Below, one piece after another: positions 5,180 through 5,665 of a stretch of DNA of 5,665 bases. The notes beneath the pieces were generated by a model that saw only the letters and a program-made list of their open reading frames with translations, had not been told where the DNA came from and made no database searches. Made by a program: the position numbers and the translations under genes. Source of the DNA: an uncultured Phascolarctobacterium sp. (GTDB lineage Bacteria > Bacillota > Negativicutes > Acidaminococcales > Acidaminococcaceae); the NCBI RefSeq assembly GCF_905212365.1, contig NZ_CAJMEH010000086.1, positions 1 through 5,665 on the forward strand. The letters are read 5' to 3'. Every line of letters begins with the position of its first letter. Position 1 is the stretch's first letter.

Positions 5180-5209
5180 GAGGTAAAAGGAGCTTTTCGA
5201 GGATTATTT

Positions 5210-5665
5210 ATGTCTATTTTGCCGATTTTTATTCCCCATGCGGGCTGCCCGCATCAATGTATTTTTTGCAATCAGCGGGCTATCAGCGGACAGAAAACAG
5301 CCGCGCTTGAAGGCGCTAAGGCGCAGATTGCCCGTTGGCTTACATGGCTGCGGCCTGATGTCCGGCATGAGGCCGCTTTTTACGGCGGCTCCTTTACGGG
5401 CTTGCCCATGGAGCTGCAGGAGAGGCTGCTGGCGCTTACGGACGAACTCCTTCGGCAGGGCGTGATTGGCAGCGTGCGCTTGTCCACGCGCCCCGATTAT
5501 ATTGATGAAGAACGGCTGGCGCTATTAAAAGAACATAAGGTGCGTTTGGTGGAGCTGGGCGTGCAGTCCTTGGACGACGCCGTTTTGCAGGCGGCCGGGC
5601 GGGGGCACAGCGCCAGTCAGGTTTACCGAGCTCACGCTTTGCTGCGGCAGTTTGGCTTCAGGACC
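5210..5665 (+). CDS. Elp3-like radical SAM protein (5' part, cut by the window edge)
   Basis: The reading frame opens at ATG 5210 and is still open at the right edge after 152 codons. C13-x3-C17-x2-C20 in GCPHQCIFCNQ is the [4Fe-4S] cluster motif of radical SAM enzymes, which cleave S-adenosylmethionine to make a 5'-deoxyadenosyl radical. FYGGSFTG (57-64) is the glycine-rich SAM-contact segment, STRPDYID (92-99) and VELGVQSLDD (114-123) follow in the order seen in the Elp3/HemN-like branch. GAGGA (5199-5203) lies 6 nt before the start. The downstream portion that would define substrate is missing. Similar genes in clostridia sit next to rnc and smc, so smc could follow, but that is recall and not visible here. 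Confidence 0.88.
   Translation, partial: MSILPIFIPHAGCPHQCIFCNQRAISGQKTAALEGAKAQIARWLTWLRPDVRHEAAFYGGSFTGLPMELQERLLALTDELLRQGVIGSVRLSTRPDYIDEERLALLKEHKVRLVELGVQSLDDAVLQAAGRGHSASQVYRAHALLRQFGFRT

Overview
The window looks like a chromosomal segment of a Firmicutes-type anaerobe. Most genes have strong AGGAG/GAGG Shine-Dalgarno sequences, promoters have perfect TATAAT boxes, GC content is moderate, and the protein families (PanF/YhdT, Cof-type HAD, CsoR, DinF-type MATE, Elp3-like radical SAM) are typical of that group. Protein style and the group II intron end suggest Negativicutes, but this placement is inference from memory and is not proven by the sequence.

Layout. Bases 1-53 are the last part of a group II intron (domain V remnant and complete domain VI, ending ...CTACTCGAT). 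It reads on the + strand and stops 10 nt from the end of panF. The minus-strand operon yhdT-panF (1814 to 64) encodes a small two-helix membrane protein and a sodium/pantothenate symporter, joined by a TAATG overlap. Upstream of it, 1848-2212 is a 365-base divergent intergenic region. It holds a duplicated 33-bp repeat, and each copy is itself a complete ATGACA-N18-TATAAT promoter aimed at yhdT-panF. Between them is a long imperfect hairpin, and after them a + strand promoter and a leader that can fold into a three-way junction.

On the + strand come a four-helix membrane protein of unknown function (TTG start) and an overlapping Cof-type HAD phosphatase. A hairpin terminator follows, then a CsoR-family metal sensor with a His-rich N-terminus. 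csoR converges on a DinF-type MATE exporter on the minus strand, and the two stop codons interlock in one TTAA. The MATE gene is divergent from an Elp3-like radical SAM gene that runs off the right edge.

How the parts may work together. The MATE promoter (TTGACA-N17-TATTAT) carries a CCCCC-GCA-GGGGG inverted repeat in its spacer, with TAnCCCCC half-sites. This resembles operators of the CsoR family, and a csoR gene lies at the other end of the MATE gene. The most interesting inference is a local circuit in which the CsoR protein controls the MATE exporter, and perhaps the radical SAM gene through an overlapping extended -10 promoter. The yhdT-panF pair is best read as a vitamin B5 uptake unit. 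The role of the membrane protein/HAD pair is unknown.
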